The position numbers and the translations under genes are program-made. From Limnoglobus sp. (GTDB taxonomy: Bacteria > Planctomycetota > Planctomycetia > Gemmatales > Gemmataceae): a stretch of DNA of 8,457 nucleotides. This document shows, piece after piece, positions 7,945-8,457 of this stretch (the first letter of the stretch is position 1; each line of letters opens with the position of its first letter). Where the stretch lies: the NCBI GenBank assembly GCA_025353985.1, contig JANXNT010000095.1, forward strand, positions 1-8,457, in the 5' to 3' direction. Under the pieces are notes generated by a model. The model had not been told where the DNA came from and ran no database searches. It saw only the letters and a program-made list of their open reading frames with translations.

Positions 7945-8457
7945 TCACAGCGGGGCTTTAGCTTTCTCGATCACGCAGTTCCTCAGTTTTCCCTCTGTCC
8001 GATAGGTCGCAAAGCCAAACGGCACGCAGTTTACCGCCTCACCCGCACGCAGGCTCAGCGTGCGGCTGGTGATGTTGGTGTTGATGATCGGCCGATCATT
8101 CAAGAGCACCTTCAGCCATCGGTTTGAGACCTCGATCCGCACGCGATACCAACGATCATTCTCTAGATGTTGACTGCTGCCGGTTTCATTTTCGGAAGCA
8201 TCAAAGCCGTCAATGGAGGAGATGCCGACCTGCGATCCCCCCCAACCGCCGAGCACAAAAGTCACGCAACGTTCAGGACTGCCGATGGGAAACGTCAGAG
8301 CTCCGAAAAAGTCATGGCCGCTCGTGCGCATGGCCTCATAACTGATGGCGTAGTCTGTCAGCGGCAGCCCCTGCTTAGACCAGTCTGCGAAAACGATACC
8401 GGTCATGGGTTGACCTGCTTTCAGAACAAAGCCCTCGGCTTCGCGCGCAGTGCCGCC
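7945..8457 (-). CDS. LamG-like DUF1080-type protein, C-terminal 170 residues (gene runs off the window)
   Basis: The minus-strand frame is open from the window edge at 8457 to TGA at 7947-7945, so the start lies outside. An internal ATG at 8406 should not be taken as the start, because coding sequence continues upstream (17 more codons). Visible motifs are DFFGALTFP (49-57), GGWGGSQVGISSIDG (70-84), DASENET (86-92) and DRWYRVRIEVS (101-111), followed by a closing R-x-x-x-x-L-R-N-x-x-I strand. This is the jelly-roll (concanavalin-like) fold of the DUF1080/3-keto-disaccharide hydrolase group, common in secreted or kinase-fused planctomycete proteins. The substrate is unknown, and the missing N-terminus could carry a signal peptide or another domain. 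No terminator is visible after the stop; a truncated Uma2 gene follows on the same strand after 46 nt, so the two may once have been co-transcribed. Confidence 0.7.
   Translation of the reverse strand, partial: GGTAREAEGFVLKAGQPMTGIVFADWSKQGLPLTDYAISYEAMRTSGHDFFGALTFPIGSPERCVTFVLGGWGGSQVGISSIDGFDASENETGSSQHLENDRWYRVRIEVSNRWLKVLLNDRPIINTNITSRTLSLRAGEAVNCVPFGFATYRTEGKLRNCVIEKAKAPL

Noticed and set aside
7945..8406. Complete 153-aa protein starting at the ATG at 8406
   Set aside because: The frame continues upstream to the window edge without a stop and no ribosome site precedes this ATG, so the gene is treated as incomplete.

Overview
The window looks like chromosomal DNA of a planctomycete, most likely of the Gemmataceae (Gemmata-like) group. 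Four things point there: a PQQ-type beta-propeller lipoprotein with the opening 'DWPKFLGPTGDNVS', an ECF sigma factor of the expanded planctomycete type (RHGPMVWG...DAEDAFQATFLAL...WLHGVAYR), a LamG-like DUF1080 protein with 'GGWGGSQVGISSIDG', and a Uma2-family fragment. The DNA is moderately GC-rich, with many CG-containing codons. No rRNA, tRNA, CRISPR array or insertion sequence is visible. The genus assignment is inference from memory of these families.

Left part (1-1407). A perfect 22-bp palindrome with an overlapping second hairpin opens the window and may be a dispersed intergenic repeat. Next is an intrinsic terminator reading leftward, which closes a 318-aa orphan protein gene on the minus strand. 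That gene is divergent from prkA across a 343-bp gap that holds a plausible sigma-70-type promoter for prkA.

Middle (1408-7205, all plus strand). A complete PrkA-type AAA+ serine kinase (682 aa) comes first. A 222-bp gap follows, filled with nested inverted repeats and ending in a strong terminator-like hairpin with a T-rich tail only 31 nt before the next start. After it come a 441-aa PQQ-repeat lipoprotein, then a short gap with competing hairpins and a clean TATAAT box, then a complete uvrB (678 aa). The three genes look like separate transcription units rather than one pathway: stress kinase, envelope lipoprotein, nucleotide excision repair.

Right part (7206-8457). An ECF sigma factor gene starts normally but breaks inside the sigma-4 helix-turn-helix, at about 7779-7796. 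It runs directly into the inverted first ~40 codons of a Uma2-family gene, then an incomplete DUF1080-like gene, both on the minus strand. The sequence at the joint can be read as sigma-factor codons on one strand and Uma2 codons on the other, so the break looks like microhomology-mediated rearrangement (or an assembly chimera). This joint and the structured prkA/PQQ intergenic region are the two most interesting features. I do not see a complete multi-gene system that is clearly new.
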